In this document: piece by piece, positions 16,979 through 31,000 of the stretch | Layout of the letters: every line of letters starts with the position of its first letter | How positions within the stretch are numbered: position 1 is the stretch's first letter | Assembly (NCBI RefSeq): GCF_039555335.1 | Contig: NC_092642.1 | Coordinates: 60,615,776 to 60,679,775 of the forward strand | Length of the DNA: 64,000 bases | Origin: Amphiura filiformis | Lineage: Eukaryota > Echinodermata > Ophiuroidea > Amphilepidida > Amphiuridae | Direction of reading: 5' to 3' | Notes under the pieces: model-generated | Databases searched by the model: none | Seen by the model: only the letters and a program-made list of their open reading frames with translations | Told to the model about the DNA's origin: nothing | Program-made: the position numbers and the translations under genes

Positions 16979-17105
16979 GGGGTGAACCAAACCTGCCTGG
17001 TTATCAAATTAATCGGTGACGTTAAATCAGCATCATTAACCTGTCAAATTCAGAGGTAACCTTGTCACTGATTAATTTGAAAACCAGGCATGTTTGGTTC
17101 ACCCC
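16979..17105. repeat. Stem-loop (palindromic) element
   Basis: The arms GGGGTGAACCAAACCTGCC... and ...GGCATGTTTGGTTCACCCC pair over about 50 bp, continuing through CTGGTTATCAAATTAATC against GATTAATTTGAAAACCAG. The whole is 127 bp with a short unpaired loop. It is probably a tiny MITE. No target duplication is clear. Confidence 0.7.
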
Positions 17106-18551
17106 AGAAAAACGGATCTGGAGGGACTTCCTAATTGGAATCTGCCTAATTCATTGTGCTTTTAGGACATTTCATTTCATTTTTGGAAGAAAGAAAAACA
17201 AGTTATATTGAAATTTTATATATTATGGCTTTAACTAAATAAAACCAGCATGGTGAAAGTATGTGGGATTGCCTTTTATTTCTGGAAGCAAAAACATCAA
17301 AGTAACTGTACAAGAGTCTTTTAACATTGTTTATTGAAGATGGTACATTGAAAGAGAAAAATATACATGTATTAACACAAATTTCACTTGTGTCAGTTGT
17401 GTGTTACTAAAGGGTTCACAACTTCCCCCCCCCCCCACTAAATACTTTTTTAAATTGTAAAATATTTGACAAATGTGTAAAAAGGTATGGGTAGGCTTAT
17501 TATAGCGACACTTCGTCATTGCATTCAGAATGGTTCATTATGTAAAGAAAGACGGTTTTAAACAGTTGCATCTGAGTCCATAGGAGGCAGGTCTCGAACA
17601 ATGCAGTAGGCCAGGTGCCCAGGTCTATTCATGTGTTTGTTAAAGAAAACCAGACTGCTATGGACTCAGGTGCAACTTTGAAATCAGCCTCTTGACCGTA
17701 CTTGTGCGACACTATAAATTGGTCCACATGAGTAAAACAAATAGGGCTATACATACCTTCTTACATTTTGTCAAATGTTTTTTGACTTTTTTTAAAAAGT
17801 ACATGAAAGTTGCAGACCCTATATTTGAGTCTCAACTTGGGATGGAGCTACAGATAGGTGGGGTAAGGCAGTAGGGTAGGTTTGGGAAGTCGATTGTTGT
17901 ACCCAGAAAAGTTAGCTTGCACTTACCATAATTCCATTGCTCCTATTTCAATTTTCTGTACTAATTTTATTTCTTATCGACCCATGTTTTGCCAGTCTTG
18001 TTCTCAAAATGAACACGAAAGGGATCCTGAAGTGTTGGGGCGAGGTACAGAGTTGTTGGGTGGTGTAAAGAAAATCCTATTGGGGTCCCAAGTGGCAGGG
18101 GCCATTTTGGGCTTTTTGTCAGAAGTGGACTTTCATCCCTGTTATCAACATGCCTCAATTCTGCAAGTAGATAGGCTGTCCCATTATGATTGGGCCACAA
18201 AAAAACCCGTTTGTCTCAAAGCTCACGAGAAATTTAAAAACAAATGCGAAATGCGATTTTTTTTTTTTTTTTATTCCCGACTTTTTCATGGTATTTTGAT
18301 TTAAAAAAGTCAGATTTTTGCAGATTTTTTTCTGGAAAAATCTAAAAAATTGGTTTTTTTAAATAAAAAATTCCGCATTTCTTTTTTGTCAAATCGTGCG
18401 ATTTTACAAATGCGCGCGCAAGCTTTGAGAAAAACCTTTTTTTTTTTGGCCTTGTCCTCCATCCACTTTTTTGTTGGGTGTGTTTGAAACGACTACCTTC
18501 TCCAAACGTACCATTGGATCCACCTGAAATGATCAGACTTCATTCTTTATA

Positions 18552-20580
18552 CAGGGTGTCCCTGAAACAACTATCGTTGGAAACTGATTTTTTTTTGGTA
18601 TTTTAATGCATAAACCAAACATAACTAAATAACTGGTGGAGGAAAAAATCAACAAATACATACTTTTGACAATTGAATACCTGAGTGGAAGAAGGGCCCA
18701 ACTCCATCAAAACTGTTTTCGAAATATTAAGAAAAAACTTCATATTTGGAAACGTTTTATAGGCAGAGTGTTTTCATCTTTAAGGGACCTTTAATACATG
18801 AATATACAATATTACATACATTCGCAATTGTGTATGATGTTTCCATGGCAACGGTACAGGTCTTAATACGAGCTGGAGTTGGGCCCTTCTTCCACTAATA
18901 TACTGCAAGTACCAGTTCCGTAAGCAGATGTGTTATAAATAGCAACAGAAATTTGGTAATTATCCGTTAATTACACAAATACAGGGTGTCCCAAAGAAAG
19001 AGGCCCCTCATTGCGCCCTCTTATTCTCCTATATCTGAAAACTTAATCAAATATATTTGAGTTGTTAGCTTTAATAAACCAAAACAATTTTATCAATCGG
19101 TTCACAACTTTTGAAGATATGCTCTTTTAAAGAAATGTACCTGTTTTCACTCTGTCCACGGAGAAGGTTTGGCTACTTCAAAGATTAAAAAGGAGTACAC
19201 ATACCATGCATGAATATCAAACATTCCTCAGTGATAACTTTATAAAACAACTTTATTTATGGAATGGGCTTTATGGGGTTTATGGGCAATGGATTTTGTT
19301 AATAGTGTCATTAATTTGTGGGTAAAATGGATGCCGAATGGGACTTCTTTTGCTTTACTTGCAATTACTTATTTTTTCTTGGTTATTTATGCCTTTTTGT
19401 TTTATTATGTTTCTTACTTTCTTACTTTGTTGTTTCTTGATTTCTTTTTTATTTACAACATAAGTCATTTCTCTTTTTAGGATAAAAGGTAGCCCTAAAA
19501 GGCTGTTTGGTTTGTCTTTGGTTCTTCTGAACTGAGTTTACTGTGCTGCTCTGCCCTCTACCTGATTGCCTCCTTGGCGAATACAGGTTTCAGTCCCGGT
19601 CCTCATTGCATCAATTGCGTTGCGTACCATCCTTTTGCGCCGGATACTTGCGAATGCACTCAGTAATACGTCTCTGAAGATCTTAGATTTTGCCACAAAG
19701 GAAAAAAAGTGGTGTGAGGTCTGGTGATCGTGCAGGCCACTCCACAGCATGAGCCACCCCAACCACTCTGTTTGCTATCCGTGGACAGAGTGAAAAACGG
19801 GTACTTTTATTCAAAAGGGCATATCTTCAAAAGTTGTGAGCCGATTGAAATATATGTTTTGGTTTATTAAAGCTAACGATTTATGGTTTCTTTACATACC
19901 AAAATATATTTAATCAACTTTTCAGAAATAGGAGAAAAAGAGGGCGCAATGAGGGGCCTCTTTTTTTTGGGACACCCTGTAGAAGCGTGTAATATGTTAG
20001 CAAGAATGTTTATTGTAGTGAAAAGCAGATTTCATGGATGAGCAGAATTCCTCTTTAACCTAATGAGAAGGGCCCAACTCCATGGAGTTGGGCCTTTCTT
20101 CCATGAAAACCATGATTAAGTGTACGTCGAAGACTATTTAGAGAGTGGATTTTGGCTCATCTTTCACACACAAGGAAGAACAATCTGCTGGCAATAAAAT
20201 GCTGGGTCTAACTCATTTTTGTAAAAAATTGGAGTTGGGCCCTTCTTCCACTCAGGTATTCAATTGATCACTCCGTTTTTGAAATAAAATAATTTTATGT
20301 CAAATATCTGTCAATGGCAATAGACTCCTCATGCACTGATTATGCGTTGTGATTAGCACTCCGGATACAGATCATCGATTGATATTTGAATCTGTGAAAT
20401 GGTTTGAAAATGAAGGAGTTGCATAAAATTCATGTTTCGTGAACGGTGTGGTCAATTGTCCAAATTTGAAACGTAGGTAATAGCCAATTTATTCCTCAAC
20501 CACACCAGTTGTTTAGTTGTGGCGTTAAAATACCTAAGCAATTAAATTTTTGGCGAAACAGTTCTTTCAGGGACACCCTA
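18552..20580. mobile_element. Mariner-like outer element with nested insertion
   Basis: Left end CAGGGTGTCCCTGAAA after TA; right end TTTCAGGGACACCCTA before TA. Subterminal inverted copies of CAATTGAATACCTGAGTGGA (18673-18695 and about 20250-20270) support one unit. Excluding the inner element (18982-19979) it is about 1.0 kb. No transposase is seen in the outer part. A GGAGTTGGGCCCTTCTTCCA word recurs in both orientations inside it. Confidence 0.7.
18982..19979 (-). mobile_element. Mariner-like inner element with decayed transposase tail
   Basis: The element is 998 bp with inverted ends of about 50 bp starting CAGGGTGTCCCAAAGAAAGA and running through GAGGCCCCTCATTGCGCCCT; TA lies at both edges (18980-18981, 19980-19981). 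On the minus strand near 19700-19745 the reading WPARSPDLTPL matches the conserved block before the third catalytic acid of Tc1/mariner/IS630-type DDE transposases. Following residues are scrambled relative to the usual D-F-F-L-W-G context, so the gene is dead. It sits inside the outer element at 18552-20580. Confidence 0.75.
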
Positions 20581-20583
20581 TAT

Positions 20584-21109
20584 ATGTGACCGTACACCAC
20601 GAATGAGCCGTAAAGTTGGCCAGGTCAATTTTGTTTTATTTTGTGTTTATAAAATATATATCATAAGCTTTTAAATGGTATATCATTTGACTTCGAACAA
20701 TATCCAGAAGCGGGGTTTGTTGAACTTTGCTCCTTCAACAAAATGGTACCTCTTTTTATTTTTCCTACATTGCTGGTAATAAATATCAAACAGTCATTTC
20801 AGATCATCCCAAGTCAACAAGATTCAGGAATGTCCTCATTGTTAATTGTTGGTTAATATACATACCTAGACAAAATACAATACTTTGTAACCCACCACTT
20901 GAACAAGATTTAGCCAAAGCAAACAAAGACTAGCACTATTTAAGAATTCTATAGACATAGGTAGAAGCTCATTATCCTCTTCAACAATAGGATTATTGAT
21001 AAAAGGTGTTTGACTGACGCTATCAAAATGAGATACATGTAGCACATTTTACACTAACTCAGAATACAATTTGCTGACTTTACTGCTCATTTGTGGTGTA
21101 CGGTCACAT
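20584..21109. mobile_element. ATGTGACCGTACACC-ended element, 3-bp TAT flanks
   Basis: Left end ATGTGACCGTACACCACGAA and inverted right end ATGTGACCGTACACCACAAA continue to about 27 bp with one mismatch. A TAT triplet lies directly outside each end (20581-20583, 21110-21112). Size 526 bp, non-coding. A 3-bp duplication would fit a Harbinger-type transposase; the family is not certain. It lies end to end with the mariner-like element on its left and element B copy 2 on its right. Confidence 0.7.
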
Positions 21110-21118
21110 TATATTTAA

Positions 21119-22210
21119 GGTGGCTGTGTACTCTCAGACATGCATGTAGTAAAAGTGCAATAACTTTGTAATTATTCACAAAAACATATAAAAGTATACA
21201 TTTTTATGAAGGCAAGACATCAATAAATCTTAATATAAATACAGATTTGGGGTAAAAACAACAATTTTGAAGAAAATCACAAAAAGTGAGTTTTTGGCAA
21301 TATTTGTTAGGTACATCATAACAAAAAACACTCTTTCCAAAATATTTTATTTTGTTTTTAGCTCAATCTTGAGGCTCCATTCCAAAAACGGTTTTTTATT
21401 TTTTTGATATTGGCCTTATTTTTTGAGATATTGACCATATAAGGCATCAAAATGAACTTTTAAAATTCAAAAACGCCTATTTGCACAAAATGATGTCCAA
21501 AATCGGAAATAGACCAAAATATAAAAAAATGAGAAAACCGTTTCTTGAGTTGATCATGCTTTTTACGATGATCATATTTGCTTACCTATAGATGATGTAT
21601 TTATTGAGTTATCGTGTACCTAAATCGTCATTTTACCGAGAAAATGAACATTGAAATAATGGCCGTTGAAGTTTAAAGTGGTCACATTTTGCACTTTCAT
21701 CGAATCTCACAGGAGAAGGCGACAGTCTTCGCTTTTGTAACTTATATTACGTGAACATCGGGTAAATCCACAGCCCCTTGAGAAGTTTGAGCGAAATCCA
21801 TTCATAACTTGATATTTAAATCGGGGAAAGAACTTGAAAAACCCACATTTTATCAGCTAAAACGGAGCCATTTGACCACTAGGTTTTTGTGCTTCCGTGG
21901 TGTTTCCATAAGATGCGCCACATGCAGATAAGCGTCACAGATGTGTCGCGATTTGTGCGTTAACAAATTGCGCGACACGCAACGCAATTAGTTGTTGCGC
22001 GCGTGTACCTTGCTGGTACAACAAAGATTTTCTTTCCTTTTCAATTTCAAACACGAGTGGAATAGTGAAATAAAATCCTTAAAATATTGCAGTTGGAGTT
22101 TACAAATCTGGATTTTCATTCCTTGTATTTATAAAAAACATAACAAGGTACAAACATATCATAAAAACTCAATTTTGAGAAAGAAACAATGGCTAGAGTA
22201 CACAGCCGCG
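21119..22210. mobile_element. TTAA element B, copy 2 (uninterrupted)
   Basis: Left end GGTGGCTGTGTACTCTC and inverted right end CGCGGCTGTGTACTCTAG are flanked by TTAA (21115-21118, 22211-22214). Length 1092 bp. It matches copy 1 (5129-7439) throughout, outside the hAT insertion there. No transposase is visible. Confidence 0.88.
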
Positions 22211-22214
22211 TTAA

Positions 22215-25045
22215 GTCTGGTCATGGTGCGTTTGGAAGAGGCAGGCATTTCAAAAACACCAAGCAGACAGAGAACAGAAGGAACAACAATCATTTTGATA
22301 ATCCCTGTGATGACAAGGAATAGTTTACAAGGAGTGTCTTGGCAGGAGAGCATTAATTAGCTCTTCTGGAGCCTTCAAGGAGAGCTGTTTAGAGCATTTA
22401 CAATAGAATGTAAGGAGAGAATGGTAAACTAAGAAGAAATAAAAAATCACTGATTTTACGGAGAGCAGTAGAGGCAGTCCCTGAGTTAACATAATTGATA
22501 TATTTCAATGGTCTATTTGGTTTAGGTGTCTTTTTATTGTACCAATTGCTTTTTAACAATCGGCTGATATTTTTTAAGTGAACATTTTTTTATCCCAAAC
22601 CATCAGCTCTTCAAAATATTGGCAAAATTTTATTTATGACACTCGCAAGCAGGGCCTTAGCTAGAAATTGAGGGTTGCCCGTCATTTGAATAAAATTGCC
22701 TGTCCTAATTTGACCTTTAAAACATTGGGGTTCAAAGAGTTCAAATGTGTGCTGATATTCTACAAATTGGGTCTACTAATAAGGTCAATTAGCTTCTCAA
22801 AACATACAATTTATAATATAGCATCTGTCAAAGGCATTAATTTTGCCCGTCCCAGGAGCAAACTGGCCGTCTAAAATGACGGCCAGACGGGTGGCTAGCT
22901 AAGACCCTGCTCGCAAGCTTTGCCAAGCATTTAGAAAAAAAAACACCACTTGAAAACTGGCTGAAGAAAGCAAAGCACCCTTCATAGAAAGTACCTACAA
23001 ATAATAGAGCCCTGCACCATTACTAAACATCCACCCGCACCCTGCAAGTTTTTAAAATCTATCCCACCCTGCAGGTAATTCTCCCTGCAACCAGTAGATA
23101 ACTCACTGCACCTTGCAAAAAATAAAACACTTGCGGGCAAAAACCAACCCCGCATATCCTGCAAAAAAATGACCACATACCCTGCAAATGAGCATGATGA
23201 GTTGCATACACACTTAATTCCATATTTTACTTTAGTTTACATGATAAACAATTCAAGAACACTTTTAGTTTCTGACCCCATGCGTGGCCAAACAAAACTG
23301 CATTCAGTCACCAATGATCAAACTACTGGAAAGAAATCACAAAACAAATGGCACATTAAATTCAGTTCCTTATTTTAATACATACTGCAACAATTCTTTG
23401 CATTTGGAAAATGCATTTTATAATAAAAAGATATTTGGGTTAGCCCTCAGTACTGCATGCCTACAACCTCTTGACATGCCTCACAATCTAGCAAACTTGA
23501 TAAGAATTCTATTCCAATGTTTCAATGGATTTTCTGATTGTATAATTGTATTTATAAAAATTCAATAAAAATAGCTGTTCAGTTTATATATCAAAATGGA
23601 AACTTTACATCACAACTTTACAACCACTTATTTAAAAACATTTTACAAGCAGATAAAACAGGCAATTGAAATGTGGCAGAGAAAATGCCCTCTATTTAGG
23701 CGCATCAATTTATATTTAAAATACCTAGAAATTGCGAAGGTAGCACTGAATACAAAGTGACGTAAGCTTAAAAATTGAAATTCAATAACTGGTAGTTAAA
23801 AAGCTTAAATGTCCTTTGAAGACAATAATGAAATTCCCTTCCTTACACACAAACAGTGAGGCAACACCATAACCCCCTGAGCACTACCTGCTGATCTAAC
23901 ATTGCCTCTGATTGGTTAATAACATGATATCTTCAATTTAAACACCAATCAGAATGGAGCTTTGCAAATAATTCACCCCAATTTTTTGTGTGGTGAAATT
24001 ATTTTAACAATGTTGTTGATTGGTCCAATTCATAACGAAAACTTCTTCAGCAGGTAGTTCTCACAGGACATTGCATAAAATGCAATGAAAAAACTGGCCA
24101 GTTTCATTATGAAAATCGCCCGTCTTTCTATTCGACATGACTATCTCACATTGCACTTGCGGGATTGGCCGGCCAAAAGTGTAGTCAGTGCAGTGTATGT
24201 TAGCAGTTCATAAATGGTTAAAATGGGGGGTCAATTTCGAATAAACCTTAAAGGGGAATTAATTATGGTACGTATTGAGGTCATGCAGTCATGTTTTCAT
24301 CTTCTAGAAATGCTTCAAACTTTTGTCCTTCAGTTGTCAATTCCTGTTGGCATTGTTTATATTTTGTAATGATATGACAAATTAACATGCATGACCCTGG
24401 TGGATTTAATTCTTCAGCCTGTCTAACTTATTTTCCCCTTTAAGGATCCCGGTTAAGGATGTTTTACCAGGACTCGGCTTGTGAAAAAAGTGAGTCCATG
24501 GTTCACCTGAATTTAATCGGGACCAGAACTCACTTTAGTCCAAACAGAACACGTTTTTTTAAGCCATTAGAATTTAAACTAAAATGGTCTAATATCCAAT
24601 GGAACAGTTTACTTCTCAAATTCTGACCTCAAATTGCAGAGAAACCCCATGTTGGTTCACCATTTCCCATGCATGGTTGGTGATGGGCAATGGTTCAGGA
24701 CAAAAACTGTAGCCTGGTATGGCGATTTTAATTTTCAATGGGCTACAGGAGGCAAATAATGGGCTATTAATTTCGCCTCACTTGGGTCTCCTCATGTACC
24801 TCTTTGAGGCCAGTTTCCCTTTTAAAGGAATTTTCACCTTCTCTTTATAAAAAGTCCATCCATCAGAGATCCATGGATTTCACATCAATAGTTACCATGG
24901 ATACCTCAGGTACATGGTATACTCAAGAGGTCCATAGTGGTTTAACCAGAAGTCTTACAAAATTGCATTTTACAAGTTGACCTCAAATGACCTTTGACCT
25001 CTGTATGTGACCTTGGGGAAGATAATTATATCCTCTGTGTTCTCA
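22215..25045. other. Intergenic region and 3' flank of the C2orf68 gene
   Basis: It contains a hAT-like MITE (22650-22909) and a stretch with several CCTGCAAG/CCTGCAAA words (22990-23190). The part near 25045 is the probable 3' UTR of the minus-strand C2orf68 homologue. No other gene is recognised. Confidence 0.4.
22650..22909. mobile_element. hAT-like MITE (260 bp)
   Basis: Ends CAGGGCCTTAGCTAG and, inverted, CAGGGTCTTAGCTAGC, flanked by an exact 8-bp duplication CTCGCAAG (22642-22649 and 22910-22917). The inner arms also share CCCGTC and ATGACGG words. Non-coding. Confidence 0.9.
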
Positions 25046-28000
25046 TCACTTGACACGCTTCTTCATCTCCTGTTCAATACGGTACACCAGTGCATCTACC
25101 AAGGAGTCATGGATTCCACATTCTTGAGCAAATTCTGCAGCTATTTCATGAGGATCATCATCCTGTGGACATAAAAAGGAGAAAAAAAGGTCAAAATCAC
25201 TTTGTGTAAAATGACTTTATACTCCATGACACTATATTAAAACCTAACCCAGGAGTGGACAATCATAGTCAGCAAGTTGTTTTTTGACATTTGTCAAAAA
25301 GTGCAATACATGGAACAACCCCAACCAAGAGAATCCCCCGGGGGGATCACTCACATAAATGGTCTGTACGCATGCGTGACCAAAAAAACAAGTAAAAGGG
25401 GGTGTTATTTTAGGCAAGACAAGTTACGCGCGTGACGCATTTAGAGTCTAAAAACAGTGATTTTCAAGAATAAGGGTAGTTTTCTGAAACTGGACAACTT
25501 GTTTAGGGTACCTTTTCAAATTTTTGGTAAATTATAATTCCAAAAAGGGTACATTTGTTGCATTTTCACCAGCCAAAATCTCATTAGGGGGTAAATTCTA
25601 CACTAAATTACCTTATTAAGGGGCTAAATTTGCTGGTAGGGTAAAACTCGTTTAGGGGGTGTTTGAAAAAAATTTGGTCACGCATGCATACACTGTCATA
25701 TTTGAGTGGCCCCAGCGGGGAGAATCCAGCTTCCAGGCCCCTGGCATAGCCATCACTTTGTAAGATTTTATAATCAATCACTTCACTTCAAAACACTTTG
25801 TAAGATTTTGTAAGTTTTTATGGCCAATCACTTTAACAAACACTTTGTAAGATTTTGTGGTCAACACTAAAAAACAATTTGAAAGATTTGGCCAATCACT
25901 TTACAACACTTTGTAAGATTTTGTAAGATTTTATGATCAATTGATCACTTTACAACACTTTGTAAGATTTTATGGCCAATCATTTTACAACACTTTGTAA
26001 GATTTTATGACCAATCACTAATAATAATGTGAATTTCTAATGCGCACATCTCCACCAAATCAATGGCGCTCAAGGCGCGATACAATGATTATCTTACACT
26101 ACATAATAAAAATTAATTCTCATTACAACTTAATTAATCTACACATGAACAACAATCAATGGGTGAACAAAAAAATAGCACTTTTGTAAGATTTTATGGC
26201 CAATCACTTTTCAACACTTTGTAAGATTTTGTAAGATTTTATGGCCAATCACTTTGCAACACTTTGTAAGATTTTATGGCCAAGCACTTTACAATACTTT
26301 GTAAGATTTTGTACAAAAATGTAAGATTTTATGGCCAATAACTTTACAACACTTTGTAAGATTTTGTAAGATTTTATGGCCAAACACTTTAGATTATATA
26401 ATTATATCACTTTACAAGACTTTGTAAGATTTTGTAAGATTTTATGGCAAATCACTTTACAAAACTTTGTAAGATTTTGTAAGATTTTATGGCCAATTAC
26501 TTTACAACACTGTAAGTGTAAGATTTCGTAAGATTTTATTGCCAATCACTTTTCAACACTTTGTAAGATTTTGTAAGATTTTATGGCCAATCACTTTACA
26601 ACACTTTGTAAGATTTTGTAAGATTTTATGGCAAATCACTTTACAAAACTTTGTAAGATTTTATGGCCAATTACTTTACAAAACTTTGTAATATTTTGTA
26701 AGATTTTATGGCCAATCACTTTTCAACAATTTGTAAAATTTTGAAAGATTTTATGGCCAATTAATTACTTTACAACACTGTAAGATTTTGTAAGATTTTA
26801 TGGTCAATCACTTTACAACCCTTTGAAAGATTTTGTAAGATTTTATGGCCAAACACTTTACAACACTGTAAGATTTTGTAAGATTTTATGGTCAATCACT
26901 TTACAACCCTTTGAAAGATTTTGTAAGATTTTATGGCCAATCACTTTACAAAACTTTGTAAGATTTTATGGCCAATCACTTTACAACGCTTTGTAAGATT
27001 TTGTAAGATTTTATGGCCAATCACTTTACAACACTGTAAGATTTTGTAAGATTTTATGGCCAATCACTTTACAATACTTTGTAAGATTTTATGGCCAATC
27101 ACTTTACAACACTTTGAAAGAATTTGTAAGATTTTATGGCAAATCACTTTACAAAACTTTGTAAGATTTTGTAAGATTTATGGCCAATTACTTTACAACA
27201 CTGTAAGATTTTGTAAGATTTTATGGCCAATCACTTTACAACACTTTGAAAGATTTTGTAAGATTTTATGGCCAATCACTTTACAACACTTTGAAAGATT
27301 TTGTAAGATTTTATGGCAAATCACTTTACAAAACTTTGTAAGATTTTGTAAGATTTTATGGCCAATTACTTTACAACACTGTAAGATTTTGTAAGATTTT
27401 ATGGCCAATCACTTTACAACACTTTGAAAGATTTTGTAAGATTTTATGGTCAATCACTTTACAACACTTTGTAAGATTTTATGGCCAATCACTTTACAAG
27501 ACTTTGTAAGATTTTGTAAGATTTTATGGCCAATTACTTTACAACACTGTAAGATTTTGTAAGATTTTATTGCCAATCACTTTTCAACATTTTGTAAGAT
27601 TTTATGGCCAATCACTTTACAACTTTGTAAGATTTTGTAAGATTTTATTGCCAATCACTTTACAAAACTTGGTAAGATTTTGTAAGATTTTATGGCCAAT
27701 CACTTTATAAAACTTTGTAAGATTTTATGGCCAAACACTCTACAACGCTTTGTAAGATTTTGTAAGATTTTATGGCCAATCACTTTACAACGCTTTGTAA
27801 GATTTTGTAAGATTTTATGGCCAATCACTTTACAACGCTTTGTAAGATTTTAAGCCCAATCACTTTACAATACTTTGTAAGATTTTATGGCCAATCACTT
27901 TACAACACTTTGAAAGATTTTGTAAGATTTTATGGCCAATCACTTTACAACGCTTTGTAAGATTTTGTAAGATTTTATGGCCAATCACTTTACAACACTT

Positions 28001-31000
28001 TGTAAGATTTTATGGCCAATCACTTTACAACATTTTGTAAGATTTTAAGGCCAATCACTTTACAATACTTTGTAAGATTTTATGGCCAATCACTTTACAA
28101 CACTTTGAAAGATTTTGTAAGATTTTATGGTCAATCACTTTACAACACTTTGTAAGATTTTATGGCCAATCACTTTACAATACTTTGTAAGATTTTATGG
28201 CCAATCACTTTACAAGACTTTGAAAGATTTTGTAAGATTTTATGGCAAATCACTTTACAAAACTTTGTAAGATTTTGTAAGATTTTATGGCCAATTACTT
28301 TACAACACTGTAAGATTTTGTAAGATTTTATGGCCAATCACTTTACAACACTTTGAAAGATTTTGTAAGATTTTATGGTCAATCACTTTACAACACTTTG
28401 TAAGATTTTATGGCCAATCACTTTACAAGACTTTGTAAGATTTTGTAAGATTTTATGGCCAATTACTTTACAACACTGTAAGATTTTGTAAGATTTTATT
28501 GCCAATCACTTTTCAACACTTTGTAAGATTTTGTAAGATTTTATGGCCAATCACTTTACAACTTTGTAAGATTTTGTAAGATTTTATTGCCAATCACTTT
28601 ACAAAACTTGGTAAGATTTTGTAAGATTTTATGGCCAATCACTTTATAAAACTTTGTAAGATTTTATGGCCAAACACTCTACAACGCTTTGTAAGATTTT
28701 GTGAGATTTTATGGCCAATCACTTTACAACGCTTTGTAAGATTTTATGGCCAATCACTTTACAACGCTTTGTAAGATTTTAAGCCCAATCACTTTACAAT
28801 ACTTTGTAAGATTTTATGGCCAATCACTTTACAACACTTTGAAAGATTATGTAAGATTTTATGGCAAATCACTTTACAAAACTTTGTAAGATTTTATGGC
28901 CAATCACTTTACAACGCTTTGTAAGATTTTGTAAGATTTTATGGCCAATCACTTTACAACACTTTGTAAGATTTTATGGCCAATCACTTTACAACATTTT
29001 GTAAGATTTTAAGGCCAATCACTTTACAATACTTTGTAAGATTTTATGGCCGATCACTTTACAACACTTTGAAAGATTTTGTAAGATTTTATGGCCAGTT
29101 ACTTTACAATACTATAAGATTTTGTAAGATTTTATGGCCAATCACTTTACAACACTTTGAAAGATTTTGTAAGATTTTATGGTCAATCACTTTACAACAC
29201 TTTGTAAGATTTTATGGCCAATCACTTTACAATACTTTGTAAGATTTTATGGCCAATCACTTTACAAGACTTTGTAAGATTTTGTAAGATTTTATGGCAA
29301 ATCACTTTACAACACTTTGTAAGATTTTGTAAGATTTTATGGCCAATTACTTTACAACACTGTCAGATTTTGTAAGATTTTATTGCCAATCACTTTTCAA
29401 CACTTTGTAAGATTTTGTAAGATTTTATGGCCAATCACTTTACAACTTTGTAAGATTTTGTAAGATTTTATTGCCAATCACTTTACAAAACTTGGTAAGA
29501 TTTTGTAAGATTTTGTAAGATTTTATGGCCAATCACTTTACAACGCTTTGTAAGATTTTAAGCCCAATCACTTTACAATACTTTGTAAGATTTTATGGCC
29601 AATCACTTTACAACACTTTGAAAGATTATGTAAGATTTTATGGCAAATCATTTTACAAAACTTTGTAAGATTTTATGGCCAATCACTTTACAACGCTTTG
29701 TAAGATTTTGTAAGATTTTATGGCCAATCACTTTACAACACTTTGTAAGATTTTATGGCCAATCACTTTACAACATTTTGTAAGATTTTAAGGCCAATCA
29801 CTTTACAATACTTTGTAAGATTTTATGGCCGATCACTTTACAACACTTTGAAAGATTTTGTAAGATTTTATGGCCAGTTACTTTACAATACTGTAAGATT
29901 TTGTAAGATTTTATGGCCAATCACTTTACAACACTTTGAAAGATTTTGTAAGATTTTATGGTCAATCACTTTACAACACTTTGTAAGATTTTATGGCCAA
30001 TCACTTTACAATACTTTGTAAGATTTTATGGCCAATCACTTTACAAGACTTTGTAAGATTTTATGGCAAATCACTTTACAACACTTTGTAAGATTTTGTA
30101 AGATTTTATGGCCAATTACTTTTACAACACTGTCAGATTTTGTAAGATTTTATTGCCAATCACTTTTCAACACTTTGTAAGATTTTGTAAGATTTTATGG
30201 CCAATCACTTTACAACTTTGTAAGATATTATGGCAAATCACTTTACAAAACTTTGTAAGATTTTATGGCCAATTACTTTACAAAACTTTGTAATATTTTA
30301 TGGCCAATTACTTTACAAGACTTTGTAAGATTTTGTAAGATTTTATGGCTGATCACTTTACAAAACTTGGTAAGATTTTGTAAGATTTTATGGCCAATCA
30401 CTTTATAAAACTTTGTAAGATTTTATGGCCAAACACTCTACAACGCTTTGTAAGATTTTGTAAGATTTTATGGTCAATCACTTTACAACACTTTGTAAGA
30501 TTTTATGGCCAATCACTTTACAACACTTTGTAAGATTTTGTAAGATTTTATGGCCAATCACTTTACAACATTTTGTAAGATTTTAAGGCCAATCACTTTA
30601 CAATACTTTGTAAGATTTTATGGCCGATCACTTTACAACACTTTGAAAGATTTTGTAAGATTTTATGGCCAGTTACTTTACAATACTGTAAGATTTTGTA
30701 AGATTTTATGGCCAATCACTTTACAACACTTTGAAAGATTTTATGGCCAATCACTTTACAATACTTTGTAAGATTTTATGGCCAATCACTTTACAAGACT
30801 TTGTAAGATTTTATGGCAAATCACTTTACAACACTTTGTAAGATTTTGTAAGATTTTATGGCCAATTACTTTACAACACTGTCAGATTTTGTAAGATTTT
30901 ATTGCCAATCACTTTTCAACACTTTGTAAGATTTTGTAAGATTTTATGGCCAATCACTTTACAACTTTGTAAGATATTATGGCAAATCACTTTACAAAAC

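Larger units (their letters stand above)
15601..18551. other. PCNA 3' region and intergenic DNA
   Basis: After the PCNA stop the sequence is AT-rich with no second gene recognised. A long plus-strand reading at 17882-18304 has no domain features and ends in a poly-T-coded F run, so I do not call it. A stem-loop element lies at 16979-17105. Confidence 0.4.

Noticed and set aside
17882-18304. 140-codon plus-strand reading
   Set aside because: No domain motif, a low-complexity F run at the end, and no splice partners.
19259-19480. Hydrophobic plus-strand reading resembling a membrane protein
   Set aside because: T-rich sequence inside the inner mariner-like element gives F/L/Y codons; no gene context.
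21992-22360. 122-codon plus-strand reading
   Set aside because: Starts inside TTAA element B copy 2 and runs out of it; no similarity recognised.
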